Shown here: positions 18,991 through 26,785 of the stretch, piece by piece
How positions within the stretch are numbered: position 1 is the stretch's first letter
Layout of the letters: each line of letters opens with the position of its first letter
NCBI GenBank assembly: GCA_947454705.1
Contig: CANGKZ010000010.1
Span: forward strand, 62,001 to 126,000
Source of the DNA: Verrucomicrobiota bacterium
Lineage (GTDB): Bacteria > Verrucomicrobiota > Verrucomicrobiia > Limisphaerales > UBA9464
Direction: 5' to 3'
DNA length: 64,000 nucleotides
Notes under the pieces: model-generated
Databases searched by the model: none
Told to the model about the DNA's origin: nothing
What the model saw: the letters and a program-made list of their open reading frames with translations, nothing else
Translations under genes and position numbers: made by a program

Positions 18991-21900
18991 TCATGGATTG
19001 GAAAGCGGCAATCGGAAGCGAACGCGGGTGCCCCCCGTGGCGGGACGCTCAATCACGCACCCACCGCCGATGGCTTCGAGACGTTGACGCATGTTGCCCA
19101 GGCCGTCGCTGGTCGGGGCAACCCCGGCGGGATCGAATCCCCGACCGTTGTCCTCGACTTCAATCTCCAAAACCCCATCCGGAACGCGGATCCGGAGGTG
19201 CACCTCGGTGGCCCCGGAATGTTTGATCACATTGGCGATCGCCTCCTTGTACGCGAGGAACAACTGGTGGCGTCGTTCCGCGATGATCGGCACCACGGAA
19301 ATCCCGGGCTCCACCCGGTAGTGCAGGCGCAATCCACGCGACCCGAGCGTGGACTCCGCATGGTGGGTCAGGTAATCCACCAGGCCCACGGTCGTGTCGT
19401 GACGCGGGTTCACCGTCCACACCAACTCATCCAGTTTCCCCACGATCTCGCGGGAAAGATCCGCGATCTGTCCAAGCCTCGGATGCGCCGCTGCGGGGTC
19501 CGCATCCGGACCAAGATCCTCATCAATCGGCGATCCGAGCAGCGTCAACTGCGTCAGAGCCGAGCCCACATCGTCGTGAATGTCCCTCGCGATGCGCGCA
19601 CGCTCCAGGTCCACGGCGCGCTGGCGTTCCAACTCGGCGAGGCGCTGACGCACCTTGCGCTGGGAAACGAACGTCGCACCCCATACGGCGATTCCCAGCG
19701 TCGCAGCCGCCGAACTGGATCGAAACCAGAGCGTCTCCCAGAAGAACGGCAGCACGGTGAAAGAAAGCGTCGCGCCGGAGTTGTTCCACACACCGTCGTT
19801 GTTGCAGGCCACCACGCGGAAGCGATGTTCGCCGGGTTCGAGACCATTGAAGGCCGCGAAGCGGTCGCGCCCGGACTCAAGCCACTCTCCCTGCTGCTCC
19901 TCCAGCCGGTAGCGGAATCGCACCTTCCCCGGCGCGGTAAAGCTCAGTGCGGCGTAATGAATCTCCACCCGACGCGCCCCGGCCGGGATCTTCTGCCCTT
20001 GCGACGCAGGCAGGATTCGCCCATCGACGCGCATCTGCTCGATCACAACCGGGGGAGGATTCGTGTTCACCGGAATCGCAGCGGGATTCACCGACACCAG
20101 CCCGCGCATCGTGGCAAACCACATCCGCCCGTCCGGCGTCTGGGCAATTTTTGGCTGCGAATTGGCCGTGCCGTGGATGGTGATGATCCCGTCATCACGA
20201 TTGAAACTGTCGCACACAATCGATGCCACGCGCCCGTCCAGCTGCGACTCCAGTTCCGCACGCCGGACCCGGAAAAGTCCACGCCGCGAGGTGAACCAAA
20301 AATATCCCAGACCATCCTCGGCGATGCCGCAGATGGACTTCTGCGCCAGCCCTTGTTCGATCGACACACCCGAGATGCGATCCTGCTTCAATCGAAACAA
20401 CCCGCCCCCCTCCGATCCAATCCAAAGCACCCGCTCCCGGTCCAGGTACAGGGACTGAATTTCGGCGAAGGGAAGCCCCCGTTCTTTCCCGTACGCGAAG
20501 AACCTGCCCTCCCGCCGACACCAGAGACCATGTCCGATGGTTCCGATCCACAGGGTTCCATCCGGTTCGCACACCATTGAACTAATCGACCTTCCTCCCG
20601 GCCAATTGGTTTCCACCATCGCGGTCAGATTCGTCGCGTGCATCAGGTTGTCGCCGCCCGCCCAGACTCCCCCCTTGGGATCATCACAAATCGCGGTCAC
20701 ACGCACCCCTCGCACAAGACTGTCCACCTGCGCTCCCTCGCGACGGAACAACCCCGCAACCAAATCCCCCACCCAAAGCCGCTCCTGGGGATCGATGTGA
20801 AGGCCCCACGGAAAGGAATCGAATCCACCGACTGGCTTGAGCGCATCGCCCTTCATGCGCAGCAATCCGCTGCTGTGGGTCGCGACCCAAAGTCCGCCGC
20901 CATCAGAGGCGGGAGCCGGGAGGACTCCATAGACAATCTCACTCCCCAATCCCGCCTCCGCGCCATAAGTGCGGAAGCGCCGCGGCGTGACCACGCTCAC
21001 CCCGCCCCCGTCGGTCGCCACCCAGAGGTTCCCCTCGCGATCGAACTCGAAGTATCGAATTCGATCCGCCCCGAGGCCATCGCGCTTGGTAAAAATCCGA
21101 ACATCCCCGGAAGGAGAAATCTTCGCCAATCCCAGCTCACGGAACCCCACCCAGATGTTCCCGTACGAATCCTCCGATATGGCCATGAACTCGTCGGCCG
21201 GCAATTCCGGCAGCGCGCGAGGTGCCGTCAAGGTCCCGTCAGGCATCAGCGCGCGACGCTCAAAAATGCGGCCCGACTGGGTCAGCATGGAATATTCGCC
21301 CGACGAGCGAATATAAAGCCGGGGCCGGGTGAACTCCTTCACCCCGGTGGGATCCGATGCCGCAACAAACTTCCCGTCCCGAATGATCCCGCATTGTTGA
21401 TTTTTCGTTGTCGGGTCCAGGTACGATCCCCACTCCGGACCAAATCCCGGCCACCGGAAGCGGCTGACTCCCGGCGGCAAATCCACCATCGATTGCGACT
21501 TCGCCACGCCTTCCGGCCACCGATAATACAATCCCAAAGCCGTCCCGAGGATTACCCTGCCCTTTCCATCCAAGTTCCACGAGGCGTAGGCCGCAGGGAG
21601 CGTTACCGGACGGAAACCCAATTCGTCCCGGAGAATCAAATCGCCCAGCTCATTCCCCACCCAGAGGCGGCCTTCGAGATCTGCCGTCACCGAATAAATC
21701 ATCCGGCTTTTTAGCACCGGCGTGTCATCCCGATCAAAAGTGGTAAACCGAACCCCGTCAAACCGCGCCAATCCCGCACCGGTCGCGCACCAGATATAGC
21801 CCTGCCGATCCTGGGTGAGGCTGAAGACGGCATTATTTCCCAAGCCTTCATCCGCCGTGTAAGTGCGAATCAGGTAGTCCGTCGGCGCCACCGGCGCGGC

Positions 21901-22056
21901 GTCCAACCGAAGGATCGCGGTAAGACACAGCCACACGATCCTCCAGAGGACGCGAGATCGGAAATTGCAGGGCACGAGCAAGACCCTCCACAGCCACCCG
22001 CTCCACCGCAAGCCTCGCATCCGGGGAGCGGGAGCCAGGACCGAGTTCGAAGGCAA
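18991..22056 (-). CDS. Sensor histidine kinase with two-component-regulator propeller and Y_Y_Y domain
   Basis: 1021 residues. An N-terminal hydrophobic segment (about 35-53) is probably a signal or anchor. Next comes a long periplasmic beta-propeller region (about 60-640) of Reg_prop blades (for example GYIWCATGAGLARFDG, GNLWVATDGGGVSVV, RVLWIGSEGGGLFRL) and a Y_Y_Y domain (about 655-745) ending FTVLPFFWETLWFR. One transmembrane helix (about 750-775) leads to a HisKA_3 dimerisation domain with phospho-His in ARDIHDDVGSALTQL (about 823). The HATPase domain has DNGRGFDP and a GLGNMRQRLE G-box. This is the one-piece sensor type common in Bacteroidetes and Verrucomicrobia, often tied to polysaccharide sensing. 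Unlike the hybrid forms it has no receiver; the adjacent NarL regulator supplies it. Confidence 0.92.
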   Translation of the reverse strand: MPSNSVLAPAPRMRGLRWSGWLWRVLLVPCNFRSRVLWRIVWLCLTAILRLDAAPVAPTDYLIRTYTADEGLGNNAVFSLTQDRQGYIWCATGAGLARFDGVRFTTFDRDDTPVLKSRMIYSVTADLEGRLWVGNELGDLILRDELGFRPVTLPAAYASWNLDGKGRVILGTALGLYYRWPEGVAKSQSMVDLPPGVSRFRWPGFGPEWGSYLDPTTKNQQCGIIRDGKFVAASDPTGVKEFTRPRLYIRSSGEYSMLTQSGRIFERRALMPDGTLTAPRALPELPADEFMAISEDSYGNIWVGFRELGLAKISPSGDVRIFTKRDGLGADRIRYFEFDREGNLWVATDGGGVSVVTPRRFRTYGAEAGLGSEIVYGVLPAPASDGGGLWVATHSSGLLRMKGDALKPVGGFDSFPWGLHIDPQERLWVGDLVAGLFRREGAQVDSLVRGVRVTAICDDPKGGVWAGGDNLMHATNLTAMVETNWPGGRSISSMVCEPDGTLWIGTIGHGLWCRREGRFFAYGKERGLPFAEIQSLYLDRERVLWIGSEGGGLFRLKQDRISGVSIEQGLAQKSICGIAEDGLGYFWFTSRRGLFRVRRAELESQLDGRVASIVCDSFNRDDGIITIHGTANSQPKIAQTPDGRMWFATMRGLVSVNPAAIPVNTNPPPVVIEQMRVDGRILPASQGQKIPAGARRVEIHYAALSFTAPGKVRFRYRLEEQQGEWLESGRDRFAAFNGLEPGEHRFRVVACNNDGVWNNSGATLSFTVLPFFWETLWFRSSSAAATLGIAVWGATFVSQRKVRQRLAELERQRAVDLERARIARDIHDDVGSALTQLTLLGSPIDEDLGPDADPAAAHPRLGQIADLSREIVGKLDELVWTVNPRHDTTVGLVDYLTHHAESTLGSRGLRLHYRVEPGISVVPIIAERRHQLFLAYKEAIANVIKHSGATEVHLRIRVPDGVLEIEVEDNGRGFDPAGVAPTSDGLGNMRQRLEAIGGGCVIERPATGGTRVRFRLPLSNP

Positions 22057-22125
22057 AAGGGAAAAGGCAAAACTCCAAATCCTGATCTTCGATCTTCGAT
22101 TTGCGATCTGCGAACTCCGATTCCC
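22050..22125. repeat. Heptad micro-tandem arrays (AAGGCAA and GATCTTC types)
   Basis: Two period-7 arrays run head to tail: AAGGCAA/AAGGGAA/AAGGCAA/AACTCCA, then GATCTTC/GATCTTC/GATTTGC/GATCTGC/GAACTCC/GATTCCC. They fill the divergent gap between the sensor kinase and the inositol-monophosphatase gene. The promoter region of both genes therefore lies in or beside the array. The AAGGCAA block recurs in opposite orientation at 41292-41326. Confidence 0.8.
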
Positions 22126-22172
22126 CGGCCTTTCAACCTCCGCCGGCTTCGAGTTTCATCTCCCGAATACGG

Positions 22173-22961
22173 ATGAAGACCAACGAACTCAAGCAGGCCC
22201 TGAAGGCGGCCGTCACCGCAGCCGAAGCCAGTGGAAAACTCATGCGGCTCCACCGGCGCCGGACCAAGAAGGTCAATGAGGCCCTGCACCACGACATCAA
22301 GCTCGAGCTCGATGTTCGCAGCCAGAAGCTCATCACCCGCACGCTCGCCAAGGCGTTCCCAAAAATTCCGGTCCTGGGCGAGGAAGGCATCGACGCCAAG
22401 GTCGAGGCCGCACCCGCCCGCTGGGTCGTGGATCCGATCGATGGCACGGTCAACTACGCCTACGGCATTCCCCACGCCTGCGTCAGCATCGCACTCCAGA
22501 TCCGCCAACCCAATGGCACCTTTCGCACCGATGTCGGCGTGGTGTACGACCCCTTTGTCGGTGACCTCTGGACCGCCATCCGAGGCACACGGACCAAGCT
22601 CAACGGCACACCCATCGCCGTGAGCAAACGCAAGAAGCTTGAGGAAGCCATCGTGTCGCTCGGATTTGCCAAGAACGACGAAAGTCTCGACGCCACCATC
22701 GCCCATTTCGCCGCGCTGACCCGTCGCGTGCGCAAGCTCCGCATCATGGGCTCGGCCGCCCTCGCCTTTGCCTACGTGGCCGATGGCCGGTTCGATGCCT
22801 ATCTGGAGCGCGGCGTCCGACTCTGGGACGTCGCCGCGGGAGCCCTGCTGGTGGAATGTGCCGGCGGGATCCACGGCTGCGAAGACCTGCCCGGCGAGCA
22901 TCGCGTCCGCGTCACCTGCCACAACGGCCGGCTCGCGTCGTCGCTTGCCCAACTTCGATAA
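22173..22961 (+). CDS. Inositol monophosphatase family protein
   Basis: A 262-residue Mg-dependent, Li-sensitive-type sugar phosphatase. The ATG at 22173 (MKTNELKQALKAAV) is chosen because the longer ORF start at 22101 lies in the heptad repeat. Metal-site motifs are GEEG (about 70), WVVDPIDGTVNYAYGIP (about 85-100) and WDVAAGALLVECAGG (about 218-232), which match the family signatures GEE, WxxDPxDGTxNF and WDxAAxxLI. The usual F after N is replaced by Y. The substrate could be inositol phosphate, a histidinol phosphate or another small phosphate; sequence alone does not decide. It lies 21 bp upstream of the cyclophilin gene, same strand. Confidence 0.9.
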   Translation: MKTNELKQALKAAVTAAEASGKLMRLHRRRTKKVNEALHHDIKLELDVRSQKLITRTLAKAFPKIPVLGEEGIDAKVEAAPARWVVDPIDGTVNYAYGIPHACVSIALQIRQPNGTFRTDVGVVYDPFVGDLWTAIRGTRTKLNGTPIAVSKRKKLEEAIVSLGFAKNDESLDATIAHFAALTRRVRKLRIMGSAALAFAYVADGRFDAYLERGVRLWDVAAGALLVECAGGIHGCEDLPGEHRVRVTCHNGRLASSLAQLR

Positions 22962-22982
22962 TTTCGACAGGTTTCGCCCGCG

Positions 22983-23837
22983 ATGCGCGCCCTTCTCGCC
23001 CTGTCCCTCACCCTGGCAGTCTTCATTTCCGTCACCGCCCAGGCCGGAACCTTCGTTCGATTCCGTACCATTCTTGGGGATGTCGAAGTGGAGCTGCTCG
23101 ACAAGGAGCGCCCCATCACCGTGCAGAACTTTCTGCAGTACGTCCGGGACGGCGCGTACAACGGCATGTTCTTTCACCGGATGGTGCCCGACTTCGTCAT
23201 GCAGGGCGGCGGATTCATCAACACCGGTCTCGGTACCACCAACGAACACCTCGGTCAGGTCCCCGCCCGTGCGCCCATCACCAATGAATTCGGCATCGGC
23301 CCCCTGATCAGCAACGCGGCCGGAACGATCGCGATGGCCAAGACCTCTGATCCCAACTCCGCCACCTCCCAGTTCTTCTTCAACCTGGTCAACAACGCCT
23401 CCTCGCTCGACCTGACCAACAACAGCGGCGGCTTCACGGTCTTCGGCCGGGTCGTCGGAGGAACCAACGCCCTTGCCCTATTCAACTCCTTCGTCGGTCA
23501 ACGCACCCCGTCCACCAACGTGCTGGTCAACGCCGGTTCGCCGTTCAACGAACTCCCGGTGACCCACTTCCCCGGGGCCACCGAGAACATCTTCTCCATC
23601 CTCATCTACTGCGACGTCACGCTGATGAACGTCACGGTGGACAAGCAGACGGACGGCTTTCGGAAGATCAGTTGGAGCAGCGCCCTCAACGCCACGAATG
23701 TCGTTGAGTACACCACCAACTTCCCTCCGGTCTGGACCACCCTGACCAACCTCGTCCGCCCGACCGCGACCAACTCCGTGGCCATCGATCCCTCCGGCGA
23801 TCCGAATCGATTCTACCGGGTCCGAACCGCGTACTGA
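22983..23837 (+). CDS. Secreted cyclophilin-type peptidyl-prolyl isomerase with C-terminal surface module
   Basis: 284 residues: a signal peptide (MRALLALSLTLAVFISVTAQA), then a cyclophilin domain (about 22-200) with the active-site FFHRMVPDFVMQGGGF and the AGTIAMAKTSDPNSATSQFFFNL segment. The catalytic Arg in FHRM is present. It should isomerise Xaa-Pro bonds in the periplasm or outside the cell. A C-terminal module of about 80 residues (VEYTTNFPPVWTTLTNL ... DPNRFYRVRTAY) resembles the end of the giant protein and is not part of normal bacterial cyclophilins (about 165-190 aa). It is probably cotranscribed with the upstream phosphatase and downstream COQ7-like gene (19-bp gap). Confidence 0.92.
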   Translation: MRALLALSLTLAVFISVTAQAGTFVRFRTILGDVEVELLDKERPITVQNFLQYVRDGAYNGMFFHRMVPDFVMQGGGFINTGLGTTNEHLGQVPARAPITNEFGIGPLISNAAGTIAMAKTSDPNSATSQFFFNLVNNASSLDLTNNSGGFTVFGRVVGGTNALALFNSFVGQRTPSTNVLVNAGSPFNELPVTHFPGATENIFSILIYCDVTLMNVTVDKQTDGFRKISWSSALNATNVVEYTTNFPPVWTTLTNLVRPTATNSVAIDPSGDPNRFYRVRTAY

Positions 23838-23856
23838 GGCGCGGTCACGGCGCATC

Positions 23857-24459
23857 ATGAGCCTCCCGCACCCGGCGCTGCGAACGCTGCTCCAAAAAGC
23901 CTACTCCGGGGAACGGGCGGCCGCACTGGCCTACATCGGACACGCCGCTTCCCTGCGCGACCCCGCGGCCCGCGCGGCAGTCCAACAAATCGAGGCCGAC
24001 GAATGGAATCACCGCAGCAACCTCAAGGTGATCCTCGATCGATACGAAATCCCGGTTTCCCGGAGCTTCGAGATCCGCTTCTACTGCATCGGCCGCATCA
24101 TTTCCCTCAGCTGCCACGTCATCGGCTGGTTCATGCCCTACTTCTTCGCGGGCAAATTGGAGAGCGGCAACGTGTGCGAATACTTCGTGATGCTGCGTCA
24201 GTTCCACTCGCTCGGAATCCACGACCACGACGAGGTGCTCTACGAAATGGGCATCAAGGAAAAGGAGCACGAGGTGTACTTCCTCCAGCAAATCCGGCAC
24301 AGCCGACTCCTGCCCTGGTTCGAACGAATCTTCCGCTGGGGTCCGGGCTCCACGGTCAACGACGTGGACCTCGACCAAAAATACCCGATCACCGAAGCCC
24401 ACACCTACTGCCGGAATTTCAAACGTCATCGCGAAGCCGACTCTGCCGACGCCCCCTGA
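23857..24459 (+). CDS. COQ7/ferritin-like di-iron protein
   Basis: A 200-residue protein with an up-down helical pattern and two helices bearing ExxH-type di-iron ligands (EADEWNH near 48-54 and KEKEHEVYF near 134-142), plus other well-placed Glu (SGERAAALAYIGHA near 18). Hydrophobic stretch IISLSCHVIGWFMPYFFAG would suit membrane association. This fits the demethoxyubiquinone hydroxylase (COQ7) and related ferritin-like families. COQ7 hydroxylates a ubiquinone precursor, but no ubiquinone genes are nearby, so the actual substrate is not established. It sits between the cyclophilin and hydrolase genes on the same strand. Confidence 0.7.
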   Translation: MSLPHPALRTLLQKAYSGERAAALAYIGHAASLRDPAARAAVQQIEADEWNHRSNLKVILDRYEIPVSRSFEIRFYCIGRIISLSCHVIGWFMPYFFAGKLESGNVCEYFVMLRQFHSLGIHDHDEVLYEMGIKEKEHEVYFLQQIRHSRLLPWFERIFRWGPGSTVNDVDLDQKYPITEAHTYCRNFKRHREADSADAP

Positions 24460-24481
24460 CCTTCGATAAGCCCCATCCGAC

Positions 24482-25396
24482 ATGAACGCCCTCCTGTCCC
24501 GCACACTCGCACTCGCCGCGCTGCTGATTGCATCGACGCCCCTGTCCGCCGACGGACCGCCCTACGTGCAGAAGCAGGACGTGGTCTATGGCGAGGTGCA
24601 CGGAACCGGGCTGCTGATGGACATCTTCACCCCCACCGGCAAACCGAACGGACTCGCCATCGTCGATGTGGTAAGCGGCGCCTGGTACTCGGATCGCAAC
24701 AAGATCCGCGACCACACCCTCGCCCAGATCTTCAAAATCTATTGCTCCCGCGGGTACGTGGTCTTTGCCGCGCGCCCTGGATCCAAGACCCGCTACACGG
24801 CGGCCGAAATGGATCAGAACGTGAAGACTGCGATCCGCTTCGCCAAGGAGCACGCGGCCGAGTACAAGGTGGATCCCGCCCGGCTGGGTCTGACCGGAGC
24901 CTCGGCCGGCGGTCATCTCGCCACTCTCGCCGCGCTCACGCCGGTGGCGGCGAATTCCCAGTCCAAGAATCCGCTGGAGAAGCACGACACCAGCGTCCGC
25001 GCCGTCGGCGTATTCTTTCCGCCCACGGACTTTCTGGAATGGGATTCAGGCAAGCCGGCAGATCCCAAAGTCGTCGGTCCCCTGCTCTACCTCAACGGCG
25101 CGGCGGGACACAGCGAGGAGGAGGTTCGCGCCGCTGCGAAAGCGGTTTCCCCGGTTTACCAGGTGGGACACCCCACGATTCCGTTCCTCCTGATCCACGG
25201 AGATGCCGACCCACTCGTCCCGCTGTCGCATTCCAAGAAACTCGTCTCCGCCATCCAGGCCGCCGGTGGCTCTGCGGAATTGATCGTGAAAGCGGGCGGC
25301 GGACATCCGTGGCTCACCCTGCCGGAAGAAGTGGCCGTGATGGCCGACTGGTTCGACAAACAACTGGGAGCCTCCAAGCCATCGGGAGAAAAATAG
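24482..25396 (+). CDS. Secreted alpha/beta hydrolase (esterase/lipase-like)
   Basis: 304 residues with a signal peptide (MNALLSRTLALAALLIASTPLSA), so periplasmic or extracellular. The serine-hydrolase fold shows a nucleophile elbow GASAGG (about 139-144), an acid in HGDADPLVP (about 239-247) and a catalytic His in GGGHPW (about 273-278). An aromatic/oxyanion region YSDRNK ... FAARPGSKTRY lies upstream. It belongs with the BD-FAE/acetyl-esterase-like enzymes of the prolyl-oligopeptidase superfamily; the substrate (acetylated carbohydrate or other ester) cannot be told. It is last in the four-gene plus-strand run and convergent with aroB. Confidence 0.88.
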   Translation: MNALLSRTLALAALLIASTPLSADGPPYVQKQDVVYGEVHGTGLLMDIFTPTGKPNGLAIVDVVSGAWYSDRNKIRDHTLAQIFKIYCSRGYVVFAARPGSKTRYTAAEMDQNVKTAIRFAKEHAAEYKVDPARLGLTGASAGGHLATLAALTPVAANSQSKNPLEKHDTSVRAVGVFFPPTDFLEWDSGKPADPKVVGPLLYLNGAAGHSEEEVRAAAKAVSPVYQVGHPTIPFLLIHGDADPLVPLSHSKKLVSAIQAAGGSAELIVKAGGGHPWLTLPEEVAVMADWFDKQLGASKPSGEK

Positions 25397-25403
25397 CCCC
25401 TCC

Positions 25404-25456
25404 GAAGCAGCGCCGAGTTTGGAAGCAGCGCCGAGTTTGGAAGCGCGGCGATTTTG
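25404..25456. repeat. 18-bp tandem repeat, about three units
   Basis: GAAGCAGCGCCGAGTTTG occurs twice exactly (25404-25421, 25422-25439), followed by a third diverged unit (GAAGCGCGGCGATTTTG). The array begins 7 bp after the hydrolase stop codon and leads directly into hairpin repeat B. Confidence 0.85.
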
Positions 25457-25523
25457 GAGTGCGGTGGCAAAGCGCAGCGTCGACACCGCTTTCGACCCCG
25501 CCGGGTGAATCAAACCGACCGGC
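25446..25523. repeat. Dispersed hairpin repeat B, copy 2
   Basis: Nearly the same as 1971-2050, including TTTTGGAGTGCGGTGGCA, GCGTCGACACCGCTTTCGA and CCGACCGGC. It lies in the convergent gap between the alpha/beta hydrolase and aroB. Confidence 0.8.
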
Positions 25524-25525
25524 CC

Positions 25526-25595
25526 CATCCAGCATCCAGCATCCAGCATCCGCCCTCGCCTCAACGCCCACCCCGATCTCCGATCTCCGATCGTC
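25526..25595. repeat. Heptad micro-tandem arrays (CATCCAG and GATCTCC types)
   Basis: CATCCAG three times then CATCCGC (25526-25553), and after a short spacer GATCTCC, GATCTCC, GATCGTC (25575-25595). The second block ends at the aroB stop codon. Confidence 0.85.
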
Positions 25596-26685
25596 ACTCC
25601 GCCAGCGTCGCCAGCACCGCATTGATATCCGAGTCCGGCACGCGCTGTCCCCAGTTGGACACGCCGATCGACTGCGCGAGGACGAACTTCAACTCACCAC
25701 CGCTGACCTTCTTATCCAGCCGCATCGCGTCGAACAACGCGTCGCGCTTCTTCGGCGCCAGCTTCAGGGTCACCGGCAGGCCCGCCTTCACCATCAGATC
25801 CCGGATCCGGTCGGCGTCCTTTTCCGTCAGCGTGGACAGCTTCGTGGACAACCGCGCCGCGGCCACCTGGCCAATGCTGATTGCCTCACCGTGCAGGTAC
25901 TCGCCATAGCCTGAAATCGCCTCGAGGCCGTGGCCCACGGTGTGACCAAAATTGAGCAAGGCGCGCTCGCCGGATTCGGTTTCGTCGGCCACCACAACCT
26001 CCGCCTTGATCGTGCAGCAGCGGGAAATGACATTGGCCAGCGTGGTCGGGTCGCGCTTCAGGATCCGATCCATCTCGCGCTCCAACCGGCGGAACAATTC
26101 CGCATCGCGAATGATGCCGTACTTGATCACCTCGGCGAGGCCCGAGCGGAATTCGCGGTCCGGCAGCGCCGTCAGCGTGTCCAGATCGCAGAGGACCACC
26201 TTCGGCTGATGGAACGCGCCGACCAGATTCTTCCCGGCCTTGAGATTGATGCCCACCTTGCCGCCCACGGAGGAATCGACCTGCGAAAGCAGTGTGGTCG
26301 GCACCTGGACAAACGGGAGTCCGCGCAGATAGCTCGCGGCCACAAACCCGGCCAGATCCCCCACCACCCCGCCGCCCAGGGCGACGAGGAACGAGCGCCG
26401 TTCCAGACGCTTCATGGCGAGTTGATCGTAGCATTCGCCGACGATCTTCAGGGACTTGGAGGTTTCACCGGCGGGCACCGTGATGACGCTCGGCACGAAG
26501 CCGGCCATCTTCAGGGCACGCACGGCAGCGTCGGCGAACTTCGGACCGACGTTGGTATCCGTGACGATGACGCACCGCTCGCCGAGCTTGAGGCGACGGC
26601 AGTGGTCCCCCAGTTTGGCCAGCAGGCCGTTTCCCACGTGGATGGTGTAGGAACGATCCCCGAGCGGCACCTGAACCGAACGCAT
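25594..26685 (-). CDS. aroB: 3-dehydroquinate synthase
   Basis: A 363-residue enzyme (E. coli AroB is 362) that converts DAHP to 3-dehydroquinate in the shikimate pathway using NAD and a divalent metal. The NAD-binding and substrate motifs are intact: VALGGGVVGDLAGFVAASYLRG (about 102-123), VPTTLLSQVDSSVGGKVGIN (about 128-147), and the metal-ligand helix FGHTVGHGLE (about 247-256). Glu in DETESGERALLNFGHT and the downstream HGEA motif complete the metal site. The gene is preceded (in its own direction) by an MFS gene 100 bp away; no other shikimate gene is present. Confidence 0.97.
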   Translation of the reverse strand: MRSVQVPLGDRSYTIHVGNGLLAKLGDHCRRLKLGERCVIVTDTNVGPKFADAAVRALKMAGFVPSVITVPAGETSKSLKIVGECYDQLAMKRLERRSFLVALGGGVVGDLAGFVAASYLRGLPFVQVPTTLLSQVDSSVGGKVGINLKAGKNLVGAFHQPKVVLCDLDTLTALPDREFRSGLAEVIKYGIIRDAELFRRLEREMDRILKRDPTTLANVISRCCTIKAEVVVADETESGERALLNFGHTVGHGLEAISGYGEYLHGEAISIGQVAAARLSTKLSTLTEKDADRIRDLMVKAGLPVTLKLAPKKRDALFDAMRLDKKVSGGELKFVLAQSIGVSNWGQRVPDSDINAVLATLAE

Positions 26686-26785
26686 GACGGCAGAGTAACG
26701 GAAGACTTTTGACTCGGAAAGAGAGAAGCCGGGGGAGATGAGCCCCCCTTTCAGATCCCCGATCCGGCCGGGTCGGCCGCCGCCC

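Noticed and set aside
18912-19052. ATG-initiated longer form of the response regulator
   Set aside because: It overlaps the kinase by 62 bp, and the added residues (for example CRFPIHDFSNSRACR) are unlike any receiver N-terminus; a TTG start gives the normal length.
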